Assembly: GCF_003994415.1 (NCBI RefSeq)
Contig: NZ_CP034689.1
Coordinates: 2,666,001-2,730,000 of the forward strand
Reading direction: 5' to 3'
DNA length: 64,000 nt
Origin: Achromobacter spanius
GTDB taxonomy: Bacteria > Pseudomonadota > Gammaproteobacteria > Burkholderiales > Burkholderiaceae_B
This document shows, one piece after another, positions 1-8,857 of this stretch (the first letter of the stretch is position 1; each line of letters begins with the position of its first letter). The position numbers and the translations under genes were made by a program. The notes beneath the pieces were generated by a model. That model searched no databases. It saw only the letters and a program-made list of their open reading frames with translations, and was not told where the DNA came from.

Positions 1-306
1 GAAATCGGCGGGCATGTTCACCCGTAACGGCCCGGCTGGCGTATCGACCAGTTTCTGCAATTCTTCATGGGCAATCTGCGCTTCGGCCACGATGCGTTGG
101 CAGCGTTCAAAGTACAGCCGCCCGGCGTCGGTCAGTTCCACCTTGCGGGTGGTGCGGCTCAACAAGCGCAGGCCCACCGACTTTTCCAATTCGGCCACCT
201 GGCGAGACAAGGTGGATTTAGGCACGCCCAGCGTTGCTGCAGCGCGGCTAAAACTACGTGTCTTGGCCACTTCGACGAAGAGTTCCATGCCTTGTAAGCG
301 TTTCAT
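1..306 (-). CDS. LysR-family transcriptional regulator (N-terminal part)
   Basis: The reading frame is open from an ATG at 306 to the window edge, giving 102 residues of a LysR-type regulator. The N-terminus is a typical winged helix-turn-helix: MELFVEVAKTRSFSRAAA, then the recognition region VPKSTLSRQVAELEKSVG and LLSRTTRKVELTDAGRLYF. The linker helix and the first residues of the effector domain follow before the sequence stops at the edge. It is transcribed divergently from the efflux operon across about 240 bp, the usual layout for a LysR regulator controlling its neighbour. It may therefore regulate the pump, but the ligand cannot be inferred. The family call is firm. Confidence 0.93.
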   Translation of the reverse strand, partial: MKRLQGMELFVEVAKTRSFSRAAATLGVPKSTLSRQVAELEKSVGLRLLSRTTRKVELTDAGRLYFERCQRIVAEAQIAHEELQKLVDTPAGPLRVNMPADF

Positions 307-333
307 GGCGAGATTCTTTCACAGACCCAGTTC

Positions 334-346
334 GGGAAATTGTCCC
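334..346. promoter_or_regulatory. Dyad in lysR/efflux intergenic region, candidate LysR operator
   Basis: GGGA-N5-TCCC dyad 28 bp upstream of the lysR start, in the divergent promoter region (307-545). LysR proteins usually bind interrupted dyads of this size. The assignment rests only on position and symmetry. Nothing else clear was seen in the 307-545 gap. Confidence 0.3.
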
Positions 347-545
347 ATAAATGGAATGATGTTTTCTTTCTGCGCCCCTTTGTTTCCAGGGCGGGATAAC
401 TCAGAATGCGGGTTCTGCAATGCAGCAATGCACTAAAGCCCCTCTTGCGTTTTCAATGCCAATCCACCCATTCGATGCACAAGACCTCCCCCCTTACCGC
501 GGGCGGGAGGCGGGCTCCTATTTTTGTCGGAAATCGGGAATATCT

Positions 546-1739
546 ATGAATAAGAAAAGCGCTATGTGGCGCAGCGCGGCAGTGCTCACGCTGACGGCAT
601 CGGCTCTCACCCTGGCCGCTTGCGGCAAGAAACAAGACGCGCCGCAGGCGGGCAAACCGCAGGTTACCGTGGTGACCCTGGCCACGCAGCCTGTTTCCCT
701 GACCACCGAATTGCCGGGCCGCACGTCCCCGTTCCGCGTGGCCGAAGTGCGGCCGCAAGTGAACGGCATTGTGCAAAAGCGCCTGTTCACTGAAGGCGGC
801 GAGGTCAAGGCCGGCCAGCAGCTCTATCAGATCGACCCGGCGCTGTACCAAGCCAATGTGGACAGCCAGAAGGCGGCGTTGGCCCGCGCCCAGGCGCAGC
901 AGAAGACGGCCGCCTTGCTGGCCGAACGCTACAAGCCGCTGGTGGCCACGCGCGCCGTCAGCCAACAGACCTACGACAACGCCGTGGCCTCGCGTGACCA
1001 GGCCGCCGCCGACGTGCTGTCGGCCAAGGCCGCGCTGGATACCGCGCGCATCAACCTGGTCTACACCAAGGTGCTGTCGCCCATTGCAGGCATCATCGGC
1101 CGTTCGTCGGTGACCGAAGGCGCGCTGGTCACGGCCAACCAGACCGCGGCCTTGGCGTCGGTGCAGCAGATTGACCCGATCTACGTTGACGTGACCCAGT
1201 CCAGCGTGCAGTTGCTGCGCCTGCAAGACGCACTGGCCAGCGGCCAGTTGAAGCGTGCCGACGGCGAACAGGCCGCGCTGGTCACGCTGACCCTGGAAGA
1301 TGGCTCGCAGTACAAGCAGACCGGCAAGCTTCAGTTCTCGGAAGTCACGGTAGACCAGGGCACCGGTTCCATCACGCTGCGCGCGGTGTTCCCCAACCCC
1401 GACCGCCGCCTCTTGCCGGGCATGTTCGTGCGTGCGCGACTGGCTGACGGCGTGGCCGCCGACGGCTTGCTGGTGCCGCAACGCGGCGTGACGCGCAACC
1501 AGCGCGGCCTGCCGACGGCGCTGGTCGTCAACGCCAAGAACCAGGTGGAACTGCGCGAACTGAAGACCGACCGCGCCATTGGCGACAAGTGGCTGGTTAC
1601 CGACGGCCTGGCCGCCGGCGACAAGGTCATCGTGGAAGGTCTGCAAATGGTGCGTCCGGGCGTTGAAGTCGTCGCCACCGAAGCCGGCGCCAAGGCGCCG
1701 CAGCCGCAGGCGGCCAATGCCGCCCCGGCCAAGCAGTAA
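546..1739 (+). CDS. axyA: RND efflux periplasmic adaptor (AcrA/MexA family), probably AxyA
   Basis: Membrane-fusion protein of a tripartite drug efflux pump, 397 residues from the ATG at 546. An upstream in-frame ATG at 420 would bury the signal peptide, so it was not used. The N-terminus is a lipoprotein signal with lipobox LAAC (Cys near residue 23), so the protein should be anchored in the inner membrane and face the periplasm. The order is as in AcrA/MexA: biotinyl-lipoyl-like segment (ELPGRTSPFRVAEVRPQVNG), coiled-coil hairpin rich in Ala/Gln (residues about 95-165), second lipoyl half with SPIAGIIGRSSVTEGALV, then beta-barrel. The pump gene follows after 14 bp. The name AxyA is inferred from genus and the divergent LysR gene. 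Confidence 0.9.
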   Translation: MNKKSAMWRSAAVLTLTASALTLAACGKKQDAPQAGKPQVTVVTLATQPVSLTTELPGRTSPFRVAEVRPQVNGIVQKRLFTEGGEVKAGQQLYQIDPALYQANVDSQKAALARAQAQQKTAALLAERYKPLVATRAVSQQTYDNAVASRDQAAADVLSAKAALDTARINLVYTKVLSPIAGIIGRSSVTEGALVTANQTAALASVQQIDPIYVDVTQSSVQLLRLQDALASGQLKRADGEQAALVTLTLEDGSQYKQTGKLQFSEVTVDQGTGSITLRAVFPNPDRRLLPGMFVRARLADGVAADGLLVPQRGVTRNQRGLPTALVVNAKNQVELRELKTDRAIGDKWLVTDGLAAGDKVIVEGLQMVRPGVEVVATEAGAKAPQPQAANAAPAKQ

Positions 1740-1753
1740 TCAGGGAGCCACGC

Positions 1754-4700
1754 ATGGCAAAGTTTTTTATCGATAGGCCGGTTTTTGCCTGGGTGATCGC
1801 GATCGTGCTGATGATGGCCGGCGCGCTGTCCATCCTGCAATTGCCGGTTTCGCAGTATCCCAACATCGCGCCGCCCGCCATCGGCATCGCGGTGACCTAC
1901 CCGGGCGCGTCCGCGCAAACCGTGCAGGACACCGTGGTGCAGGTCATCGAACAGCAGATGAACGGCCTGGACGGCTTGCAGTACATCTCGTCGGAAAGCA
2001 ATTCCGACGGCAGCATGTCCATCACGCTGACCTTCAAGCAAGGCACCAACCCGGACACGGCGCAGGTGCAGGTGCAGAACAAGCTGTCGCTGGCGCAGCC
2101 GCTCTTGCCGCAGGAAGTGCAGCAGCAGGGCATACGCGTCACCAAGGCCACCAAGAACTTCCTGATGGTGGCGGGCTTTGTGTCCACCGACGGTTCAATG
2201 ACGCGGGACGACCTGGCCGATTACGTCGCGTCCTACATTCAAGACCCCATCAGCCGCACGCAAGGCGTGGGCGACTTCCAGCTGTTCGGCTCGCAGTACG
2301 CGATGCGCATCTGGCTGGACCCCGCCAAGCTTGTGAACTACGGGCTGACCACGGTGGACGTGGTGTCGGCGATCCAGGAACAGAACGTGCAGGTGTCGTC
2401 CGGCCAGTTGGGCGGCCTGCCGTCCGTGCGTGGGCAGCAGTTGAACGCCACCATCATCGGGCCCTCGCGTCTGGAGAAGCCGGAAGACTTCGGCCAGATC
2501 CTGCTCAAGGTCAATACCGATGGTTCGCAAGTGCGCTTGCGCGATGTCTCGCGCATTGAGCTGGGCGGGCAGACCTACGCCATCGACAGCTACTACAACG
2601 GCAACCCGGCCGCGGGTCTGGCGATCAAGCTCGCGCCGGGCGCCAACGCGCTGGATACGGCGCAGGCGGTGCGCGACACCATCAACAACCTGAAGCCGTA
2701 TTTCCCGCAGGGCATGGACGTCGTGTATCCGTACGACACGACGCCGTTCGTCAGCCTGTCGATTCATGAAGTGTTCAAGACCCTGGTAGAAGCCATCATC
2801 CTGGTCTTCCTGGTGATGTACCTGTTCTTGCAGAACTTCCGCGCCACCATCATCCCCACGCTGGCCGTGCCGGTGGTGCTGCTGGGCACGTTCGGCGTGC
2901 TGGCCGCGTTTGGCTATTCCATCAATACCTTGACGATGTTCGGCATGGTGCTGGCCATTGGCCTGTTGGTGGACGACGCGATCGTGGTGGTGGAAAACGT
3001 GGAACGCGTGATGGCCGAAGAGGGCCTGACGCCCAAGCAGGCCACCCGCAAGTCCATGAGCCAGATCACGGGCGCGCTGGTCGGCATTGCCATGGTGCTG
3101 GCCGCCGTGTTCGTGCCCATGGCGTTCTTTGGCGGCTCCACGGGCGTGATCTATCGCCAGTTCTCCATCACGATCGTGTCGTCCATGGTGCTGTCGGTGC
3201 TGGTCGCCATCGTCTTCACGCCGGCCTTGTGCGCCACCTTGCTCAAGCCCATTCCCAAGGGCCATCACGGTTCGAAGCGAGGCTTCTTTGGCTGGTTCAA
3301 CCGCACGTTCGAACGCAGCAGCAATGGTTACGCCAACACCGTTGCGCGCGGGCTGAACCGCACCAAGCGCCTGATGGTCGTGTACCTGGCCCTGGTCATT
3401 GCCATGGGCTGGCTGTTCACGCGCATTCCCACCGCCTTCCTGCCGGGCGAGGATCAGGGCATTTTGTTCGCCCAGATCCAGACGCCTGCCGGCGCCACCG
3501 CCGAAGCCACCAAGGCCGTCATCGACGACGCCACCAAGTACCTGCTGACCGAAGAAAAGGATGCCGTGACCTCGGTGTTCGCGGTCAACGGTTTCAACTT
3601 TGGTGGCCGTGGTCAGAACGCGTCCATCCTGTTCATCAAGCTGCGTGACTGGGAAGAGCGCGGCGACGCCAGCCTGAAGGCGGCCGCCGTGGCGGGGCGC
3701 GCCAATGCGCACTTTGCCAAGACCGAGCGCCGCGCGCAATTGTTCGTGGTGCCGCCGCCGTCCGTGATGGAACTGGGCAACGTCACCGGCTTTGACTTCC
3801 AGCTGATGGACCGCGCCGGCGTGGGCCACGAAAAGCTGCTGGCCGCGCGCAACCAGTTGCTGGGCGAAGCCGCCAAGAGTCCGGTGCTGGTGGGTGTGCG
3901 TCCCAACGGCATCGAAGACGCGCCGCAGTACCAACTGGACATCGACCGCGAGAAAGCGCGTGCGCTGGGCGTGGCCGTGTCCGACATCAACAGCACGCTG
4001 GCCACCGCGTGGGGGTCGTCGTACGTCAACGACTTCATCGACCGTGGCCGCGTGAAGAAGGTGTTCGCGCAGGGCGAGGCATCATCGCGCATGCTGCCGG
4101 ATGACCTGAACAAATGGTATGTGCGCAACAACGCGGGCGACATGGTGCCGTTCTCGGCATTCTCGAAGGCTACGTGGAGCTTCGGTCCGCAAAAGCTGAA
4201 CCGCTATAACGGCGTGCCGTCCTACAACATCCAGGGCCAGGCGGCGCCGGGCTACAGCTCGGGCGCGGCCATGGAAGAAATGGAAAGGCTGGCGGCCAAG
4301 CTGCCGGTGGGCGTGGGCTTTGAATGGACGGGGCTGTCGTTTGAAGAGCGCTTGTCGGGCTCGCAGGCGCCGGCGCTGTACGCGATTTCCTTGATCGTGG
4401 TGTTCTTGTGTCTGGCCGCCTTGTACGAAAGCTGGTCCATCCCGACGGCGGTGATGCTGGTGGTGCCGCTGGGCATTATCGGCGTGCTGCTGGCGACGCT
4501 GGCGCGCGGCTTGTCCAACGACGTGTACTTCCAGGTGGGGCTATTGACCACGGTGGGGCTGGCGGCCAAAAACGCCATCCTGATCGTGGAGTTCGCCAAG
4601 GAACACTTCGAGTCCGGTGCAAGCCTGACGGAATCGGCCGTTCACGCCGCCCGCCAACGCCTGCGGCCCATCTTGATGACGTCGCTGGCGTTCATCCTGG

Positions 4701-4933
4701 GCGTGACGCCGCTGGCGATCTCGTCGGGCGCCGGTTCGGGCAGCCAGAACGCCATCGGCACGGGTGTGATCGGCGGCATGCTGACCGGCACGTTCCTGGC
4801 CATCTTCTTTGTTCCGGCCTTTTTCGTGATCATGCTGCGCGTGTTCAAGGTCAAGCGCGTCAGCGAAAGCCAAGACAAGCACGACGCCAGCGCCAACGGC
4901 TCGAAGGATGTGTCCGCCGAGGGGCAACCGTAA
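1754..4933 (+). CDS. axyB: RND multidrug efflux pump (AcrB/MexB, HAE1 family), probably AxyB
   Basis: 1059-residue inner-membrane proton/drug antiporter, close to the usual HAE1 length of about 1030-1050. The N-terminus MAKFFIDRPVFAWVIAIVLM and the downstream SQYPNIAPPAIGI motif are diagnostic of AcrB/MexB. The proton-relay pair is seen as D407-D408 in GLLVDDAIVVVENVERVM, and the conserved TM10 lysine lies in GLAAKNAILIVEFAKE. Two large periplasmic loops separate the two halves of six membrane helices. The stop codon overlaps the start of the outer-membrane channel gene by one base (TAATG), so the genes are translationally coupled. By family this pump exports amphiphilic drugs; the substrate range cannot be read from sequence. 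Confidence 0.95.
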   Translation: MAKFFIDRPVFAWVIAIVLMMAGALSILQLPVSQYPNIAPPAIGIAVTYPGASAQTVQDTVVQVIEQQMNGLDGLQYISSESNSDGSMSITLTFKQGTNPDTAQVQVQNKLSLAQPLLPQEVQQQGIRVTKATKNFLMVAGFVSTDGSMTRDDLADYVASYIQDPISRTQGVGDFQLFGSQYAMRIWLDPAKLVNYGLTTVDVVSAIQEQNVQVSSGQLGGLPSVRGQQLNATIIGPSRLEKPEDFGQILLKVNTDGSQVRLRDVSRIELGGQTYAIDSYYNGNPAAGLAIKLAPGANALDTAQAVRDTINNLKPYFPQGMDVVYPYDTTPFVSLSIHEVFKTLVEAIILVFLVMYLFLQNFRATIIPTLAVPVVLLGTFGVLAAFGYSINTLTMFGMVLAIGLLVDDAIVVVENVERVMAEEGLTPKQATRKSMSQITGALVGIAMVLAAVFVPMAFFGGSTGVIYRQFSITIVSSMVLSVLVAIVFTPALCATLLKPIPKGHHGSKRGFFGWFNRTFERSSNGYANTVARGLNRTKRLMVVYLALVIAMGWLFTRIPTAFLPGEDQGILFAQIQTPAGATAEATKAVIDDATKYLLTEEKDAVTSVFAVNGFNFGGRGQNASILFIKLRDWEERGDASLKAAAVAGRANAHFAKTERRAQLFVVPPPSVMELGNVTGFDFQLMDRAGVGHEKLLAARNQLLGEAAKSPVLVGVRPNGIEDAPQYQLDIDREKARALGVAVSDINSTLATAWGSSYVNDFIDRGRVKKVFAQGEASSRMLPDDLNKWYVRNNAGDMVPFSAFSKATWSFGPQKLNRYNGVPSYNIQGQAAPGYSSGAAMEEMERLAAKLPVGVGFEWTGLSFEERLSGSQAPALYAISLIVVFLCLAALYESWSIPTAVMLVVPLGIIGVLLATLARGLSNDVYFQVGLLTTVGLAAKNAILIVEFAKEHFESGASLTESAVHAARQRLRPILMTSLAFILGVTPLAISSGAGSGSQNAIGTGVIGGMLTGTFLAIFFVPAFFVIMLRVFKVKRVSESQDKHDASANGSKDVSAEGQP

Positions 4934-6417
4934 TGAAACTTCAGATGAGAACCTTGTTGTCTGTTTCCCTGGCGGCGGCCCTGGCGGGCTGCTCGCTGGC
5001 CCCCACCTATGAACGGCCGGACGCGCCGGTCAGCGCAACTTATCCCACCGGCCCGGCCTACCAGGCCGACGGTGCCAACGCGGCGCTGGGCATGTCCACG
5101 GCCGATATCGGCTGGCGCGATTTCTTCAGCGACCCGCTGCTGCAACAGTTGATTGAACTGTCCTTGGCGAACAACCGCGACCTGCGCGTGGCGGCCTTGA
5201 ATGTGGAAGCCGCGCGTGCGCAGTACCGCATCCAGCGCGCCGACCTGCTGCCCAGCGTGGGCGTGGCCGGCCAGGAATCCGCCCAGCGCACCCCGGCGGA
5301 CTTGTCCGCCAGCGGCCGCGCCACCACCAGCCGCAGCTACCAGGTGGGCGCCGCCATGTCCGCGTGGGAACTGGACTTGTTCGGCCGCATCCGCAGCCTG
5401 AGCGACCAGGCGCTGGAGTCCTATCTGGCGCTGGACGAAACGCGCACGGCCACGCAGTTGACGCTGATAGCCGAAGTGGCCAACGCCTACCTGACGCTGC
5501 GCGCCGACCAGGAACTGCTGAGCCTGACGCGCGACACGCTCAAGAGCCAGGAAGATTCCTACAAGCTCACGCAGCAAAGCTATGACCAGGGCCTGTCCAC
5601 CGCGCTGGACTTGAGCCAGGCGGAAGTGTCGCTGCGCACGGCCCAGCGCAACCTGTCTCAATACACGCGCCAGGCCGCGCAGGACCGCAATGCCTTGACG
5701 CTGCTGGTGGGCCAGCCCATGTCGCCCGAGATTGTCGCGGCGCTGGACCAGGCGGTGACGCTGGACGACGGCATGCTGCCGACCACCTTGCCCGCCGGCC
5801 TGCCGTCGGACCTGCTGGCGCGCCGCCCGGACATCCGCGCGGCCGAGCATCAGCTTAAAGGCGCCAATGCCAATATCGGCGCGGCGCGCGCGGCGTTCTT
5901 TCCCACCATCAGCCTGACCGGCCAGGCGGGCACCGCCAGCGCCAGCCTGGGCGGTTTGTTCGAAGGTGGTTCGGGCGCCTGGAGCTTCGCGCCCCAGATC
6001 ACCGTGCCGATCTTCGCGGGCGGTTCGCTGCGGGCGAGCCTGGACTTGGCCAAGGTGCAAAAGAACATCCAGGTGGCGCAGTACGAGAAGTCCATCCAGA
6101 CGGGGTTCCGCGAAGTGGCGGACGCCTTGGCCGGACGGGGCACGCTGGACGACCAGATTGAAGCGCAGCGCTTGCTGGTGAATGCCAACCAGCGCGCCTA
6201 CGACGTGTCGGACCAGCGTTTCCGCCAGGGTATCGACGACTACCTCAGCGTGCTGGATTCGCAGCGTTCGTTGTATACGGCGCAACAGGCCTTGGTGGAT
6301 ACGCGCCTGGCGCGGCTGTCGAACCTGGTTACCTTGTACAAGGTGCTGGGCGGCGGTTGGACCGAGCGCACGGTGGCGGCGCAGACGGCGCCGGCCGTGT
6401 CGGCCACGGGATCGTAA
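4933..6417 (+). CDS. axyM: RND outer-membrane channel lipoprotein (OprM/TolC-like), probably AxyM
   Basis: 494-residue outer-membrane factor starting at the ATG that overlaps the pump stop codon. It has a lipoprotein signal with lipobox LAGC, so the mature protein begins with a lipidated Cys at about residue 20. Two OEP repeats follow with the expected hallmarks: QLIELSLANNRDLRVAALN in the first and LLARRPDIRAAEHQLKGAN opening the second. The terminal region (RFRQGIDDYLSVLDSQRSLY) matches the NodT/OprM family. As the last gene of the operon it is followed by a strong intrinsic terminator. It should form the trimeric exit duct of the pump. Confidence 0.94.
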   Translation: MKLQMRTLLSVSLAAALAGCSLAPTYERPDAPVSATYPTGPAYQADGANAALGMSTADIGWRDFFSDPLLQQLIELSLANNRDLRVAALNVEAARAQYRIQRADLLPSVGVAGQESAQRTPADLSASGRATTSRSYQVGAAMSAWELDLFGRIRSLSDQALESYLALDETRTATQLTLIAEVANAYLTLRADQELLSLTRDTLKSQEDSYKLTQQSYDQGLSTALDLSQAEVSLRTAQRNLSQYTRQAAQDRNALTLLVGQPMSPEIVAALDQAVTLDDGMLPTTLPAGLPSDLLARRPDIRAAEHQLKGANANIGAARAAFFPTISLTGQAGTASASLGGLFEGGSGAWSFAPQITVPIFAGGSLRASLDLAKVQKNIQVAQYEKSIQTGFREVADALAGRGTLDDQIEAQRLLVNANQRAYDVSDQRFRQGIDDYLSVLDSQRSLYTAQQALVDTRLARLSNLVTLYKVLGGGWTERTVAAQTAPAVSATGS

Positions 6418-6461
6418 GCGGGGTGCGCTGAATTTTTTGGCGCAATAAATTCAGCGCAAAA

Positions 6462-6500
6462 GAAACTCAGCAAAAAAAGAAACTCAGCAAAAAAAGAAAC
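6462..6500. repeat. Short tandem repeat, 17-nt unit
   Basis: Two and a third copies of GAAACTCAGCAAAAAAA sit between the channel gene and its terminator. A separate 10-bp inverted repeat (6425-6434 with 6448-6457) lies just upstream. No gene is present. The arrangement looks like slippage-prone untranslated DNA. Confidence 0.7.
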
Positions 6501-6530
6501 GGGCCGATCGAAAGATCGGCCCGATTTTTA
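6500..6530 (+). terminator. Rho-independent terminator of the efflux operon
   Basis: A perfect 10-bp stem CGGGCCGATC / GATCGGCCCG with a GAAA tetraloop is followed by ATTTTTATT. It lies about 80 bp after the channel stop codon. It could also serve the convergent small membrane-protein gene. Confidence 0.92.
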
Positions 6531-6553
6531 TTGATGATTGTCTTGGCAGGGCG

Positions 6554-6805
6554 TCAAGCGCGCTTGCGGGCGATCAGGCCAACCACGAACAACACGATGA
6601 TGGCGCCGATCACCGACGCGATCCAACCCGCGGGTTCGCCTTCCGCATACCAACCCATCGTCTGTCCCAGGAACCCGGCCACCACGGCGCCGACGATACC
6701 CAGGATGGTGGTCATGATGATCCCCATGTTCTGGTCTCCGGGCATGATGGCGCGGGCGATCAAGCCCACGATGAACCCGACGATGATCATGATGATAATG
6801 CTCAT
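6554..6805 (-). CDS. GlsB/YeaQ/YmgE-family small membrane protein
   Basis: 83-residue hydrophobic protein starting at the ATG at 6805, preceded by a clear AAGGAG ribosome site; upstream in-frame starts are ignored for that reason. It shows the family pattern: N-terminal helix MSIIIMIIVGFIVGLIARAI, the short loop MPGDQNMG, a second glycine-rich helix TTILGIVGAVVAGFLG, and a third helix VIGAIIVLFVVGLIARKRA. Members (transglycosylase-associated or general stress membrane proteins) are typically about 80-90 residues and are often stress induced. Their biochemical function is not settled. It stands alone, convergent with the efflux operon. Confidence 0.88.
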   Translation of the reverse strand: MSIIIMIIVGFIVGLIARAIMPGDQNMGIIMTTILGIVGAVVAGFLGQTMGWYAEGEPAGWIASVIGAIIVLFVVGLIARKRA

Positions 6806-6942
6806 GCGCGTACTCCTTGCTTTGGAAAAAAGGGGGCGATGCGCACTGATGATACCCACGCTCTTTATGACGCGGCTGTAACAACTGGTATGTGGGGTTG
6901 CCATGCAACATGTTGCGGTGCACGGTCCCCGTGGCGTCCGGG

Positions 6943-7557
6943 TCAGGACGTAATGTCGATCAACTGCCGGACGTCTTTGGTCAGGGCGTCGACGCTGTCG
7001 GTGTCGGACGCCAGCAGGCGCGCGTGGCCGTCCTTGTCGAAAATATACACACCGCGGCTGTGCGTCACTTCGTACATGTCGGCGTCGTCGCCGGGGCGCG
7101 GCTTTTCAATCTGGTAGGCCACGCGGTAGCGGCGGGCCAGATCCGCCACCTGCTTTTCATTGCCGGTCACGCCGATGGCATTGTTGTTGAAGGCATTGAC
7201 ATAGGCCTGCAGGATGTCGGGTGTGTCGCGGTGGGGGTCGACGCTGACGAACACGATGCGCACGTTTTCGGCCTTGTCGCCCAGGTTCTGCAGCACCGCG
7301 GTCAGTTGCGCCATGGTGGTGGGGCAGATGTCGGGGCAACTGGCGTAGCCGAAGAACAGCATGACGGTCTTGCCCTTGAGATCATCGCTGTTGATGGTCT
7401 TGCCGCCCGCGCCGGGCAGCGAGAATTTCAGATCGGGCAAATGGCCCTTGACGTTGTAGAGCGTCCAGTCCACGTTCCGATCGCCGCAGGCGGCAAGAAA
7501 CACACACAGAGCCAGCAGCAGGCCGCGCCAGGCGCGGCCGGTAATGAGGTGTCGCAT
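6943..7557 (-). CDS. SCO1/SenC/PrrC-type copper chaperone lipoprotein
   Basis: 204 residues from ATG 7557. This start puts a good lipoprotein signal (LAAC, Cys24) at the N-terminus, whereas an upstream start at 7626 would displace it. The SCO copper site is complete: C74 and C78 in CPDICPT and H166 in YEVTHSRGVY, on a thioredoxin-like fold. The protein should be membrane-anchored in the periplasm and deliver copper to, or keep reduced, the CuA site of cytochrome c oxidase. No oxidase subunit gene is nearby, so the partner is not visible here. It is divergent from the methyltransferase gene across about 230 bp. Confidence 0.92.
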   Translation of the reverse strand: MRHLITGRAWRGLLLALCVFLAACGDRNVDWTLYNVKGHLPDLKFSLPGAGGKTINSDDLKGKTVMLFFGYASCPDICPTTMAQLTAVLQNLGDKAENVRIVFVSVDPHRDTPDILQAYVNAFNNNAIGVTGNEKQVADLARRYRVAYQIEKPRPGDDADMYEVTHSRGVYIFDKDGHARLLASDTDSVDALTKDVRQLIDITS

Positions 7558-7785
7558 GAGTCCAGGAAGTGCCAAAAGGTTGAACGAAGGGCAAGCCCGC
7601 GGCAAGCTTGTTGATTCTACCTTCATGAGTGGGGCGGGGCGGCGGGCGGAGGGGCATTGCGGGCCTGATGCAAGGCCGACGTTTGTCTTGCCGCAAACTT
7701 ATGGCGTGTTGCTCACCCTTTCAACAGACCGCAACGCCGAAGTACATTCGGTGCGTCGTCAGTGTGATGTGAAGAGAGCGTTAAC

Positions 7786-8511
7786 GTGGATATGGCAGCG
7801 AACACCGCCCTTTGTTACCCGTATTACCCGGTGGTTATCGAAATTTTGCGCACCCGGCGTGCCCAGCGGGTGCTGGACGCGCCTTGCGGCGTGGGCTGGT
7901 TGGGTGAAACGCTGTCTGCGGAAGCCGACGGGCAAGTGGTCGTTGACGGTGTGGGCCTATGGGAATTCCCACCAGCAAGCGCCAGCTATCGGTCGGTGAC
8001 CGAACACGATCTGGATACCCCGCTGAGCGTGGCCGAGGCGTATGACGCTGTGGTCTGCTGCGAGGCGATTCACTTGATGACGAATCCGGGCGTGCTGCTG
8101 CAGAGTTTGCACGATGCGCTGCGCCCAGGCGGCACGGTGATCATCACCACGCCCAATACCTGGAACATGCGATCACGGCTGCAGTTTCTGATGCGCGGTT
8201 TCCATTCCGGTTTCCGGCCGATGGTGGGCCGCAAGCGGGGCGATGACTACATCACGTATTTCCCGTGGAGCTTTCCGCAACTGCATTTGTTGTTGTCGCA
8301 TTACGGTTTCGTGGATATCACGCTGCATGAGGTTGATGAACCGAAACCGAAGCGAATGATGGAACATGTGTTGGCGGTGCCGTCACGGTTTTATTACCGT
8401 CGGCGTGTGAAGCGGGCGGAGGATGAGGAGATCCGCGGATTTTGGAAGCAAGCGGGATCCAGGCAGTCGGTGCATGGAAGGTGGTTGGTGGTGTCGGCGG
8501 TGCGTGCGTAG
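7786..8511 (+). CDS. Class I SAM-dependent methyltransferase, substrate unknown
   Basis: 241 residues from a GTG at 7786; an ATG two codons later (7792) is the alternative. The SAM-binding motif I is RVLDAPCGVGWLGETL. AYDAVVCCEAIHLMTNPGVLLQSLHDALRPGG and VIITTPNTWNMRSRL then match Methyltransf_11/23 proteins that act on small molecules or glycans. The C-terminal region is basic. The TAG stop codon (8509-8511) lies inside the first bases of the downstream palindromic repeat, so the repeat abuts and ends the gene. No operon partner is visible. The fold is secure and the substrate is unknown. Confidence 0.82.
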   Translation: MDMAANTALCYPYYPVVIEILRTRRAQRVLDAPCGVGWLGETLSAEADGQVVVDGVGLWEFPPASASYRSVTEHDLDTPLSVAEAYDAVVCCEAIHLMTNPGVLLQSLHDALRPGGTVIITTPNTWNMRSRLQFLMRGFHSGFRPMVGRKRGDDYITYFPWSFPQLHLLLSHYGFVDITLHEVDEPKPKRMMEHVLAVPSRFYYRRRVKRAEDEEIRGFWKQAGSRQSVHGRWLVVSAVRA

Positions 8512-8669
8512 GATGGGTGAAGCGCGCGATGCGGGGCAGAAGAATATCGGCGCTGCATCGCGCGCAACCCATCTGGTGGCATCGGCGTTATGGTCGCGGC
8601 TGCTGATGGGTTACGCGCGGCAGGTACCGTATTTTTTGCATCGACTTTGCCGCGCTTCACCCATCCTAC
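8508..8669. repeat. REP-like palindromic repeat, copy A
   Basis: 162 bp bounded by 19-bp inverted termini: GTAGGATGGGTGAAGCGCG at the left and its exact complement at the right. It consists of two successive hairpins: GATGGGTG...GCGCGCGATGC with its complement ending ACCCATC, and GATGGGTT...GCGCGGCA with its complement ending CACCCATC. Related copies lie at 8688, 11036, 11314, 58575 and 58659. Confidence 0.9.
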
Positions 8670-8687
8670 GTTCGTCGTTCGTTTTTC

Positions 8688-8848
8688 GTAGGATGGGTGA
8701 AGCGCGCGATGCGGTGCAGAAAATCAATGGCCTGAATCGCGCGTAACCCATCTGGTGGCGCTGGCGTTATGGTGCCGGCTGCTGATGGGTTACGCGCGGT
8801 AGATGCTGTGCTTTTTGCATCGACTTTGCCGCGCTTCACCCATCCTAC
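8688..8848. repeat. REP-like palindromic repeat, copy B
   Basis: 161 bp, near-identical to copy A and in the same orientation 18 bp away, with the same 19-bp inverted ends and two hairpins. Together A and B fill the 346-bp gap between the convergent methyltransferase and prlC genes, which holds no other gene. They could act as a bidirectional transcription stop. Confidence 0.9.
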
Positions 8849-8857
8849 GTTGGCGTT

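Noticed and set aside
8508..8848. Possible CRISPR array
   Set aside because: Only two long (about 160-bp) units with internal palindromes and an 18-bp gap; no short direct repeats with unique spacers and no cas genes.
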